Assembly (NCBI GenBank): GCA_030629925.1
Contig: DAOVOB010000016.1
Span: 1-12,381 of the forward strand
DNA from: Fidelibacterota bacterium
GTDB taxonomy: Bacteria > Fidelibacterota > Fidelibacteria > Fidelibacterales > Fidelibacteraceae
Direction of reading: 5' to 3'
DNA: 12,381 nucleotides
Under the pieces are notes generated by a model, which was not told the DNA's origin, searched no databases, and saw only the letters and a list, made by a program, of their open reading frames with translations. The position numbers were made by a program, and so were the translations under genes. Shown here in pieces: positions 5,960-12,381 of the stretch. Each line of letters starts with the position of its first letter. The stretch's first letter is position 1.

Positions 5960-8299
5960 TTATTCAACCGCAAACTTTGTTGTTGCCTTTAAGCCATCAA
6001 TATTGGTAATAAATATAAGATAAATGCCTCGCGGAATATATTCTCCGTTGGGTATAATGCCATCCCAGACGATCTGTTTTTCTTGATTTTCTACAGCATC
6101 GGCAGCAAACTGATGAACAACCCGGCCATCAAGAGTAGTAATACGCACCTGACTCTGTTCGGCAAGTCCATCAATAGCAAGATAGGGATCAACGCCGGGA
6201 TGAAATGGCTGTGGAAATACGATTACCTCATCCATGGAAGTTCGTTCTTCTGTCCAGGCTATCTCATAACGGCTCAGTCCCGATGCTGTCAATAAGTAAG
6301 CATAACCGTTCTTTGTGTCAAAAACGAGATCATATACCACATCATCAAGAAGTTGTGAGTTATTGGTTGTTAAGCCATTTCCCTCATCAAACCAGCGATT
6401 ATTATTTAGATAAATTTGAACACCCTGGCTTTGTGTCAATATCCATTTATTGCCCCTTGGGTCAATTCTAATTTTTGCGGGAACCATCCCGCTTAAACCA
6501 TCAATTGTCGGGTTCATACTAAAGTCGGTATTATTTGTAAAAGATGTTGGTGTGCGGATCATTTGGACGCCAGAAGCTGTGGCCGCCCATATATTCCCCG
6601 TGAGAGGGTCAAGATCAATTGAATAAACATCATTGGAGGCTAAGCCGTCAGACGTGGTGATCAATGCCCAAACTCCCGAATTTTGATCATAAACGGTAAT
6701 CCCGCCAGTTGTTCTTGGTATATCCGATTGACGAGCTTCGTTGGCGATCCAAAGCCGACCGTAATTGTCAAATATCATTTCACGGGCAAGAATCTGCAGA
6801 TTATCATCCGATTCTTCTTTGGAAAATTTTATTATCTCACCATTCGGGCGAATTTTCAACAGCGTTTGTGCGGCAAGAGTGTGAACATTCAACGCCCAGA
6901 TATTTCCATATTTATCTTCGGCTATACCGCGCATTTTTAGATAATATGAGCTTCCTCCCAATTCTTGAGTACCCTCGATAACGCCATTGCTTGTATCGTA
7001 GACCGTATAGGAGGAAAGATCATTTAAATCGATTCTCTGAAGTGCACCGGGACCTTCTACCCCCGAAATTGGGTGGGAAGTAACATCCGTGATTGAGCAA
7101 AATAGTTCACCCGTTGATGAAACCATTGCATCATATACTGCAGTTTGACCGCCAATTGAATAAGCTATATTCAGTGTGTCGGCCGAGAACCTTTCATAAA
7201 ATTTTTCTTCATGTAAATTTTCGCCATCGGTTGAAAATACAAGATTGTGCCAACTCTTACCGTCAAGAATGGAAACACCGCTCAAACCACAAACTGCGAC
7301 TTTTTGATCCACCGTAATGGCAAGAGCGTTTGCTTTAAGACTTAAAGGTGTATTGGGAATAAACTGAGTCCGGCCGGTGCCATTGGGCAAAACACGTGAT
7401 ATCCCTCTGTTTTCTTCAGAAACCCATAGCGTATCGCCCTGAAAAGAAAAACCGCTCATTTCCTTATTCGAAATATAAATGCTCTCACCTGTCAATGCAT
7501 TATAAATGGTGTGTTGGGTTGCATAATACAGTTCGTTGCTGTTTTTATAAAAGGAAAGACTCCCTTCACTACCTTCCATTATCTTATTTTCAATCCCACG
7601 ATAATAACTATAAAGATCGTTATCTTCATTAACAAGAAAAAGGCTATCACCAAAGTCGCTCAAACATTGTAGTGTTGAGCTGCTGTCAAGATCCACGGGC
7701 TCCCAGGCGCTCTCGGGTTTTAAATTTGCATGATATAACCATGCTTTTTTTAACCCTTTATCGGTCGCAATAAATATGCTGTCGCCAACAATTACTATAT
7801 CATAAATAGCCTCAGGATTGTCTGGAAATTGATTATATGTATCCTTAAAAATATATCGATTGTTATTCTTGACAAAATGAGCGATCTCGGGAGTAAAATC
7901 ATTCATATACCCAGCAAGAACATTTTCATTATTTCCGGCAAATACCGCCACCTCGGTAAATCCAAAATCAAAATAATCACTATTTCCGTTCGTGGAGCTA
8001 TAACTAATTCCATCTATTCCCGAATCATAAGAATACCACTCGCTCCCATCGCTATTTACAAAATAACGAAGAATATCAATATGTTTCAGGTGATTTGCAT
8101 TGCTCTGTGTATTAAAACTTTCATCTTCTGTATCAAAGGCAACGATTCCGCCATGGGAGGCTGCTCGAAGCGTGTTATCGGAAAAATGAAGATCTTTAAG
8201 GGTTAGCTGAGATCCATAGGACGCCCAATCACCTACTATGGCAGAAAGTACTCCTGTGCAAAAAAGTGTAAACAATAGGAGTGAGCGGAAAGCTTTCAT
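5960..8299 (-). CDS. PorZ-like exported beta-propeller protein with type IX/FlgD-like C-terminal domain
   Basis: The product has 779 residues. Residues 1-20 form a signal peptide, and the mature part starts near IVGDW-ASYGSQLTLKDL. Blades of the two-component-regulator-propeller kind are visible as repeats of D..GN.W: EDKYGNIWAL (461-470), DNYGRLWIAN (511-520), PLTGNIWAAT (565-574) and DPRGNKWILT (613-622). GGI.AFD near residue 50 belongs to the first propeller. Residues 690-779 form the C-terminal domain: VFPQPFHPG, V.I.TLDGRVV, WDG..P.G, RGIYLIFI and a closing TKFAVE. This matches type IX sorting and FlgD-Ig domains. Domain order and length agree with PorZ of Porphyromonas (about 780 aa), a surface component used to attach cargo to anionic LPS. 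Its ATG overlaps the stop of the SPOR gene (ATGA). The role is inferred; no other type IX component lies in the window. Confidence 0.85.
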   Translation of the reverse strand: MKAFRSLLLFTLFCTGVLSAIVGDWASYGSQLTLKDLHFSDNTLRAASHGGIVAFDTEDESFNTQSNANHLKHIDILRYFVNSDGSEWYSYDSGIDGISYSSTNGNSDYFDFGFTEVAVFAGNNENVLAGYMNDFTPEIAHFVKNNNRYIFKDTYNQFPDNPEAIYDIVIVGDSIFIATDKGLKKAWLYHANLKPESAWEPVDLDSSSTLQCLSDFGDSLFLVNEDNDLYSYYRGIENKIMEGSEGSLSFYKNSNELYYATQHTIYNALTGESIYISNKEMSGFSFQGDTLWVSEENRGISRVLPNGTGRTQFIPNTPLSLKANALAITVDQKVAVCGLSGVSILDGKSWHNLVFSTDGENLHEEKFYERFSADTLNIAYSIGGQTAVYDAMVSSTGELFCSITDVTSHPISGVEGPGALQRIDLNDLSSYTVYDTSNGVIEGTQELGGSSYYLKMRGIAEDKYGNIWALNVHTLAAQTLLKIRPNGEIIKFSKEESDDNLQILAREMIFDNYGRLWIANEARQSDIPRTTGGITVYDQNSGVWALITTSDGLASNDVYSIDLDPLTGNIWAATASGVQMIRTPTSFTNNTDFSMNPTIDGLSGMVPAKIRIDPRGNKWILTQSQGVQIYLNNNRWFDEGNGLTTNNSQLLDDVVYDLVFDTKNGYAYLLTASGLSRYEIAWTEERTSMDEVIVFPQPFHPGVDPYLAIDGLAEQSQVRITTLDGRVVHQFAADAVENQEKQIVWDGIIPNGEYIPRGIYLIFITNIDGLKATTKFAVE
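8296..8299 (-). promoter_or_regulatory. ATGA stop/start overlap coupling SPOR and propeller genes
   Basis: The four bases read ATGA on the minus strand: ATG (8299-8297) starts the propeller gene and TGA (8298-8296) ends the SPOR gene. A purine-rich GGCGGGAAA lies just before the ATG. This arrangement commonly links the translation of two genes whose products are needed together. Confidence 0.85.
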
Positions 8300-9135
8300 T
8301 TTCCCGCCACCTTTATAACGATCCCATCTTCTGAAGGATATTTTGATTTCAGATCAGACAAGGCGCTTTTTGCTTCACTATATGTTTCATAAGCACCAAT
8401 CCGGACAATATATAAATACCCCGAGGTAATTTCTCTTATGGTGATCGCCACAGGATAACCGCGCTCTTTAAAATAATTTTGTTTTTTATTAGCATTGGCT
8501 TGAACAGAAAATGCGCCCACTTGAATTCTAAAATTGATTGCTTTTTCAAGCTGAGTGGTGGTCTTTTCTTTTTGGGGCTCGGCTGAAGGTTTTAGAATTA
8601 CTACAATTGGCTTTGGATTTGAATCAAGTTTTACTTTTTCAATAACCGGTTTTGCCTTGATCGCCGTTGGATTGTGCCCGGAAAGAATACTTATTTTGTT
8701 CTCTTCTGTTTTCCCGGGTGACTCAGCTATATTTTTTTGAGCACGAGCTAAAACCATGCGATAATAGCTGTCGTTTCTGATTGGATCATGTTCATCAACA
8801 GCACGCTTCAAATAACGCAAACCGCTTTCATAACCGTTGTTGACAAAGGCATAATCAGCCAACATCACGGAAAGATATGCTTTCATAGCAGAAGATTTTG
8901 TGTTTGTTAAATATTGTTCAGCTTTTTCTTTAGTTACTTTTCCATCAGGCTCTAAAATTAAATTGAAAACTTTTGCGGCTTCTGCCTGTGCATTTTGTGT
9001 GGAAAAAGTGGCTACTGAATCCCTGCCATATCCAGCCAAGATCTTTAGAATGTTCTCGGCAGAAAGCAGGCTGGCGTTCCCTATTAGAATAAGTATGATC
9101 ACAAGAATGTATGGTTTTGTATATTGTTTCATCAT
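8296..9135 (-). CDS. Exported TPR-like protein with C-terminal SPOR domain
   Basis: The product is 279 residues from ATG 9135. Residues 1-26 form a signal peptide (MMKQYTKPY, then a Leu/Ile core, ending ASLLSA before EN). Residues of about 30-130 are helical and contain a TPR-like pair (MKAYLSVMLADYAFVNNGY ... LRYLKRAVDE). A Lys/Pro-rich linker follows. The SPOR domain spans about 201-277: FRIQVGAFSVQANANK, YFKERGYPV and YIVRIGAYETYSEAKSAL are typical. SPOR domains bind peptidoglycan stripped of side peptides, often at division sites. The frame continues upstream to 9270 inside rfaE2, but the signal peptide and an AGGTG site 8 bases before ATG fix the start at 9135 (or the next codon, 9132). 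It begins 13 bases after the rfaE2 stop and overlaps the propeller gene by 4 bases, so the two are probably co-translated. Confidence 0.88.
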   Translation of the reverse strand: MMKQYTKPYILVIILILIGNASLLSAENILKILAGYGRDSVATFSTQNAQAEAAKVFNLILEPDGKVTKEKAEQYLTNTKSSAMKAYLSVMLADYAFVNNGYESGLRYLKRAVDEHDPIRNDSYYRMVLARAQKNIAESPGKTEENKISILSGHNPTAIKAKPVIEKVKLDSNPKPIVVILKPSAEPQKEKTTTQLEKAINFRIQVGAFSVQANANKKQNYFKERGYPVAITIREITSGYLYIVRIGAYETYSEAKSALSDLKSKYPSEDGIVIKVAGK

Positions 9136-9148
9136 AGACCAAACACCT

Positions 9149-9646
9149 TTATCCTCTATTTGTTTCATTGTTTTTTGTTTCATTGCGCAAGATCTCTGTA
9201 GTCGAATATCCCGGAACTCTTCTGAAAACCAATACTTTTCCACCCCTGGCTGTGACTTCAGGCGCCCCAATAATGGTTTCTAAACTATAATCATCACCCT
9301 TGATCAAAATATCCGGCTCCAAAACATCTGTGATCTTTTGGGGTGTCTCTTCATTGTAGAGCACAACCGCATCTACATACCCTGTCTTTAAAAGATTCTG
9401 AGCGCGATTTCTTTCGGAATTTACCGGACGACCAGGTCCTTTTAATTTTTTAACACTTAAATCGGTATTTAAACCCAACACACACAGACCACCCTGTCTG
9501 CGCGCAAAAGCCAAAAGCGCCTCATGACCGGGATGCAAAATATCAAAACATCCATTGGTGAAAACCAATTTTTGTCCTTCTTGTTTCTGTTCCCTAATAC
9601 ATTCTTTTAGTGCTGCCCACTCTTCGGTAGTATATATATTTTTCAT
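9149..9646 (-). CDS. rfaE2: D-glycero-beta-D-manno-heptose 1-phosphate adenylyltransferase
   Basis: This cytoplasmic enzyme makes ADP-heptose from heptose-1-phosphate and ATP for the LPS inner core or other heptose-containing glycans. The 165-aa protein is the stand-alone equivalent of the C-terminal half of E. coli HldE. The nucleotidyltransferase signature is FTNGCFDILHPGH (29-41), with HPGH as the HxGH nucleotide-binding motif. It is followed by GLNTDLSVKKLKGPGRPV (58-75), the N-R-A stretch (80-82), PDILIKGDDY (111-120) and the closing GYSTTEIL (146-153). The sugar kinase half is absent and must be encoded elsewhere. ATG 9646 lacks a visible Shine-Dalgarno site; the leader is AT-rich. It lies 44 bases after the DUF2851 gene and 13 bases before the SPOR gene. 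Confidence 0.93.
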   Translation of the reverse strand: MKNIYTTEEWAALKECIREQKQEGQKLVFTNGCFDILHPGHEALLAFARRQGGLCVLGLNTDLSVKKLKGPGRPVNSERNRAQNLLKTGYVDAVVLYNEETPQKITDVLEPDILIKGDDYSLETIIGAPEVTARGGKVLVFRRVPGYSTTEILRNETKNNETNRG

Positions 9647-9690
9647 ATCGATAAATGTACAATGATTTGATAAATGAAACTATGAAAAAT

Positions 9691-10941
9691 TTATTTATGG
9701 AATATATCTTCCGCCTCTTCCATAAGACAGATCGGGCAATTTAATTGCATGCCCTGTGAACAGTAATTGTCGTGAATGTTTAAAACACCTTGAGAGATCA
9801 GCCAACTTCTTTGTCGCCCATCCTTAGCATTTATGCCATGTTGATCATGAAAACGCTTTACCATACCGTAGGCTTGAGTAATTGTGCAATTTTCGATCTT
9901 TTTTCTTATCAAAGAATATACCGGTTCTTTATCTTTCTTCTCTTTTCGCATGGATTCCAACAAGGGTAGTACTGTATTCATGAACATTTCTTTCTGTAAT
10001 ACCGTGCCGGGGGGCTTTACCTCTGGCAAATCAAAAAGAGCTGATTTCATGGCATCAAAAGTTCCTTTACAATAGCAAATATCATAAAGAATGTCCGCAA
10101 GTGAGGCGTGATAGTATGTGGTCATTAACTTTCCGAGCCATAAAACACGCTTCTCAGGAAAATGTGCCGGCCTCGTACGAGAATGAGTCCAACGAATTGT
10201 TCTTTGATCGGGATATCGAGATGAAAACTCAGCCAGTTCATTCAATATAGGAATTATATCCCGTGGACTTAAAAGCTCATCACAATACGCCGCCCAAGGG
10301 AAACGAACAAAAAGCTTGATCATATTTTCTTCATTATAACGATATCCGCAAGCTTTAAATAATCCCCAATATAGCATTACATTACCGGGGAAACGCAAGC
10401 GGTTGTCGTAGAAGTATTGTACTTTTTTATTAACTCTTTTCCACCCCTGTTTTTTTAAAAGGTCGAAATACTCTTCCTTTTCGGGAGAAAAAACACGACA
10501 CGAACCGGGTGGTTCAATATTTAAAACTTCTTCGAGCGACACAAAGCATGTTGATAAAATATTTCCGGCTGCGCAGCGGGCTTCAGCAGAGCTTCCGGGT
10601 GTATGAAAAATAACATGAAGTATACAATGGTCATAGTTGGGGTCAAGGTGGTGCTTATGGGCATACCAATCAGATTCCCGGTGGTGAAGCTCGATATCTC
10701 CGCTCAGTAATTTTTCATTCAGCATAATTCTTGCATCCAGAAAATCAGGACCATCACTGTGATTGTGGCGGCCTGGGCTTAAAATTCGAATTTTTCTTCC
10801 CCTTGTATCATATCGTGTCTGTTTCCATAGCAAATTTTTCCAGGCATGTTGTAATCTTAATTCAGAAATATAGGCTGTTCTTGGTTCAAATAATTCTAAA
10901 TACGGTGTAAATGATGTGCGATATATTGTTTCTTTTTCCAT
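9691..10941 (-). CDS. DUF2851 family protein
   Basis: The 416-aa product from ATG 10941 matches DUF2851, a family of unknown function common in Bacteroidetes and relatives. Typical motifs are ELRLQHAWKNLLW (27-39), ILSPGRHNHSDGPDFLDARI (53-72), GDIELHHRESDWYAHKHH.DPNYDHCILHVIFH (81-113) and a C-terminal Cys set (Cys394, Cys402, Cys405: CX7CPIC) that could hold a metal. The grouped Glu84/His86/Asp91/His residues look like an active or metal site, but this is only inference. The frame extends upstream to 11034. The extra 31 residues would overlap the divergent channel gene, and the family usually starts close to the E-LRLQ-AW motif, so 10941 is preferred. No Shine-Dalgarno site is present there. 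It is the first gene of the rfaE2 cluster. Confidence 0.85.
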   Translation of the reverse strand: MEKETIYRTSFTPYLELFEPRTAYISELRLQHAWKNLLWKQTRYDTRGRKIRILSPGRHNHSDGPDFLDARIMLNEKLLSGDIELHHRESDWYAHKHHLDPNYDHCILHVIFHTPGSSAEARCAAGNILSTCFVSLEEVLNIEPPGSCRVFSPEKEEYFDLLKKQGWKRVNKKVQYFYDNRLRFPGNVMLYWGLFKACGYRYNEENMIKLFVRFPWAAYCDELLSPRDIIPILNELAEFSSRYPDQRTIRWTHSRTRPAHFPEKRVLWLGKLMTTYYHASLADILYDICYCKGTFDAMKSALFDLPEVKPPGTVLQKEMFMNTVLPLLESMRKEKKDKEPVYSLIRKKIENCTITQAYGMVKRFHDQHGINAKDGRQRSWLISQGVLNIHDNYCSQGMQLNCPICLMEEAEDIFHK

Positions 10942-10998
10942 GGTGATAAATTTATACCATTTTGTGTTCTGATAATAGTTGTAATCTGAGGGTGTGAT
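10942..10998. promoter_or_regulatory. 57-base divergent control region between DUF2851 and MscS-type genes
   Basis: Both genes must be started from this short gap or from within each other. On the minus strand an extended -10-like TGGTATAAAT (10951-10960) lies so close to ATG 10941 that the transcript would have almost no leader, which fits the missing ribosome site. On the plus strand GATAAT (10971-10976) is a possible -10 for the channel gene, but I find no convincing -35 for either. GAGGG (10988-10992) is the ribosome site of the channel gene. Confidence 0.35.
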
Positions 10999-11967
10999 GT
11001 GCAGCACGAAAATTGGAGGGTGAGAAATATTCAATTATTTGGGTTGTTATTAAAGAATTGTTTTCCATTTTGCCTTATATTTGTTTTATATTTTGCAATA
11101 ACAGGGGAGTATGCTGTGGAATGGTTGAATTGGGAACATGCGATCGTAATCGCGGCTATTATAATAACTGCATTTATTCTATCATTTATTCTTCGCAAAT
11201 TGATCTCTGTTTTTATTGTGAAATATTCCAAACGCTTAAAGGCAGATCCAACTAATTTCTCTTTTTTGAAAAATTCCATTTCTTTTATTATTTTTACTGC
11301 TGCGATAATTTTCATATTTTATTACATCCCACCCTTGCGCTCTTTTGGAAAAGCACTCTTTGCGGGCTTTGGAATCTTTGCCGCTTTTATTGGTTTGGCT
11401 TTGCAAAAAACTTTTTCCAATCTTATCAGCGGACTTTTTATTCTGATGTTCAAACCCTTCCGTATTGATGATACTTTAAAATTCTCCGATAATAAAATGG
11501 GGGTCGTTGAAGAAATTACCTTACGCCATACCATTATCCGAGATTATGAAAACCGCCGCATTATCATCCCCAACAGTGTGATCAGTGAGGAAGTGATCAT
11601 TAATAGCAATATCAGCGATAAAAAGATCAATAAGCACATCGAATTCGGTATTGCTTATGATGCAAACATCGATAAAGCTATTTCTATTATACGGGCTGAG
11701 ATCGAAAAGCATCCGAATTTCATTGATAACAGGAAAGCCGGCGAGAAAAAAAATAATATACCTGCCGTGATCATTCGCGTAACGGAGCTTGGGGATTTTG
11801 CCGTGAAACTTCGCGCTTATGCTTGGGCAAGGGGAAACGATAGTGCCTTTGAGATGAAATGTGACGTGTTAAAATCCGTGAAAGAGTGCTTTGATCGGGA
11901 AAGCATTGAAATACCCTTCCCATATCATACGATCGTTTATAAGAAAGACATTCAAGTAAAAAAATAG
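10999..11967 (+). CDS. MscS-family mechanosensitive ion channel
   Basis: The 322-aa product belongs to the small-conductance mechanosensitive channels, which open under membrane tension to release solutes on osmotic down-shock. Predicted membrane segments lie at about residues 16-36, 47-66 and 93-110. They are followed by the pore-lining TM3 region (117-152), with the Gly/Ala-rich FAGFGIFAAFIGLALQKTFSN stretch and then GLFILMFKPFRIDD. The beta domain follows, with GVVEEITLRHTIIRDYENRRIIIPNS (168-193), and the alpha/beta vestibule ends with IEIPFPYHTI. The start is GTG at 10999, six bases after GAGGG; an ATG two bases earlier is out of frame and soon stops. It is the only plus-strand gene, divergent from the DUF2851 gene. 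Its stop is 3 bases from that of the convergent Crp-type gene. Confidence 0.93.
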   Translation: MQHENWRVRNIQLFGLLLKNCFPFCLIFVLYFAITGEYAVEWLNWEHAIVIAAIIITAFILSFILRKLISVFIVKYSKRLKADPTNFSFLKNSISFIIFTAAIIFIFYYIPPLRSFGKALFAGFGIFAAFIGLALQKTFSNLISGLFILMFKPFRIDDTLKFSDNKMGVVEEITLRHTIIRDYENRRIIIPNSVISEEVIINSNISDKKINKHIEFGIAYDANIDKAISIIRAEIEKHPNFIDNRKAGEKKNNIPAVIIRVTELGDFAVKLRAYAWARGNDSAFEMKCDVLKSVKECFDRESIEIPFPYHTIVYKKDIQVKK

Positions 11968-11970
11968 CTT

Positions 11971-12381
11971 TTATTGCACAAATTCTTCCAGTTTGCCTCT
12001 GTCCAAAACACAAACTCGTTTTCCTTTTGCGCAAATTATCTTGCTTTGATCGAGCTCCCTTAATGCTCTCGTCAGAGCCGGACGCGTTACCCCGAACAAA
12101 TCTGCCAATTTATCCTGAGAATAAGGAAGATCAATGGTGTTCAGCAGGCTTCGCCTCGTTCGCCTCAACAGGTAATCGGCAATTTTACCCTTGATCGGCT
12201 GAAGGGTCAGGAATTTTATTTTGCTTGATAAAAACTGAGCTTTACCGGCAACAATATCCAAAAAATTATTTTGTACCACGGAGCTCATATGGAGCAATTT
12301 TGAAAATGACGATTTTTCAATAAAAATACATTCGCTTTCTTTGTTCGCAATTATATCCACGGGATAACGATTATCGGCACC
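11971..12381 (-). CDS. Crp/Fnr-family transcription regulator, N-terminal part cut by window edge
   Basis: The frame is open to the right edge; 136 C-terminal residues are present. An in-frame GTG at 12360 is only an internal Val codon: the preceding residues ADNRYP-V continue the usual cyclic-nucleotide-binding barrel (NRYPVDIIANKESECIFIEK). The dimer helix follows, with FSKLLHMSSVVQNNFLDIV and KIKFLTLQPIKGKIADYLL. The winged helix-turn-helix spans about 85-135, with SQDKLADLFGVTRPALTRALREL as the DNA-reading part and a wing near CAKGKRVCVLD. A ligand cannot be named because the barrel is mostly missing. Cys residues at the wing (109 and 114 of the 129 residues after the GTG) do not form an Fnr-type iron-sulphur set. 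Targets are unknown. Confidence 0.9.
   Translation of the reverse strand, partial: GADNRYPVDIIANKESECIFIEKSSFSKLLHMSSVVQNNFLDIVAGKAQFLSSKIKFLTLQPIKGKIADYLLRRTRRSLLNTIDLPYSQDKLADLFGVTRPALTRALRELDQSKIICAKGKRVCVLDRGKLEEFVQ

Noticed and set aside
5941..5966. Possible terminator after the propeller gene
   Set aside because: Only five base pairs (ATCGC/GCGAT) with a nine-base loop can form and no T-run follows.
7829..8206. 125-codon plus-strand frame
   Set aside because: It lies wholly antisense to the propeller gene, has no family pattern and no ribosome site; the Ile-rich product is a by-product of the opposite frame.
9136..9270. N-terminal extension of the SPOR protein
   Set aside because: It would overlap rfaE2 by 122 bases and bury the signal peptide behind a polar stretch; a site for translation start lies before 9135.
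8900..9283. 127-codon plus-strand frame
   Set aside because: It is antisense to the SPOR gene and the end of rfaE2, both of which are securely identified.
10942..11034. 31-residue N-terminal extension of the DUF2851 protein
   Set aside because: It would overlap the start of the divergent channel gene, and the added residues do not resemble the family.
11955..11985. Shared terminator between the MscS-type and Crp-type genes
   Set aside because: The A-run and T-run around TAGC do not form a stable stem.
1..12381. Mobile elements, CRISPR arrays, tRNA or rRNA genes, defence systems
   Set aside because: I found no transposase or integrase motifs, no spaced direct repeats, no cloverleaf-like or rRNA stretches, and no defence-type proteins on either strand.

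Overview
The window looks like ordinary chromosome from a Gram-negative bacterium with a fairly AT-rich genome. It carries lipoproteins, a SPOR protein, a heptose-activating enzyme for LPS, and a large exported beta-propeller protein ending in a type IX/FlgD-like C-terminal domain. Together with a DUF2851 protein and the style of AlaRS, this points to the wider Bacteroidetes/Fibrobacteres/Chlorobi (FCB) assemblage or a related candidate phylum such as Marinimicrobia. The phylum call is inference. I see no tRNA, rRNA, CRISPR array, transposase or attachment site. TAA, TAG and TGA all serve as stops, so the normal bacterial code applies.

Layout, left to right. Bases 1-380 hold the start of a lipoprotein gene that runs off the left edge. 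Bases 533-2856 hold a compact five-gene minus-strand cluster. In order of transcription it contains a thioredoxin-fold exported protein without its CxxC, a putative lipoprotein with a concanavalin-like beta-sandwich, two small membrane proteins (91 and 57 aa) and a divergent PlsY-type acyltransferase. A good sigma70-type promoter (TTGACA-17-TACATT) and a perfect 7-bp palindrome lie before it. Bases 3196-5811 are alaS, with two candidate promoters of the form TTGTAA/TACATT upstream. Bases 5960-10941 are a second minus-strand cluster: DUF2851 protein, rfaE2, a TPR-like/SPOR exported protein and a 779-aa PorZ-like propeller protein. The last two overlap by ATGA. A divergent MscS-type channel gene starts at 10999. 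A Crp/Fnr-type regulator, cut by the right edge, converges on it with 3 bases between the stop codons.

Reading the genes together: nearly everything except alaS and the regulator concerns the cell envelope. One cluster combines phospholipid synthesis with small unknown membrane and exported proteins. The other combines LPS heptose activation with a SPOR protein and a PorZ-like protein. In Porphyromonas, PorZ acts at the outer surface in attaching type IX cargo to anionic LPS, so co-location of rfaE2 with a PorZ-like gene is the most suggestive association here. The least explained part is the 1186-2856 cluster of unfamiliar envelope proteins.
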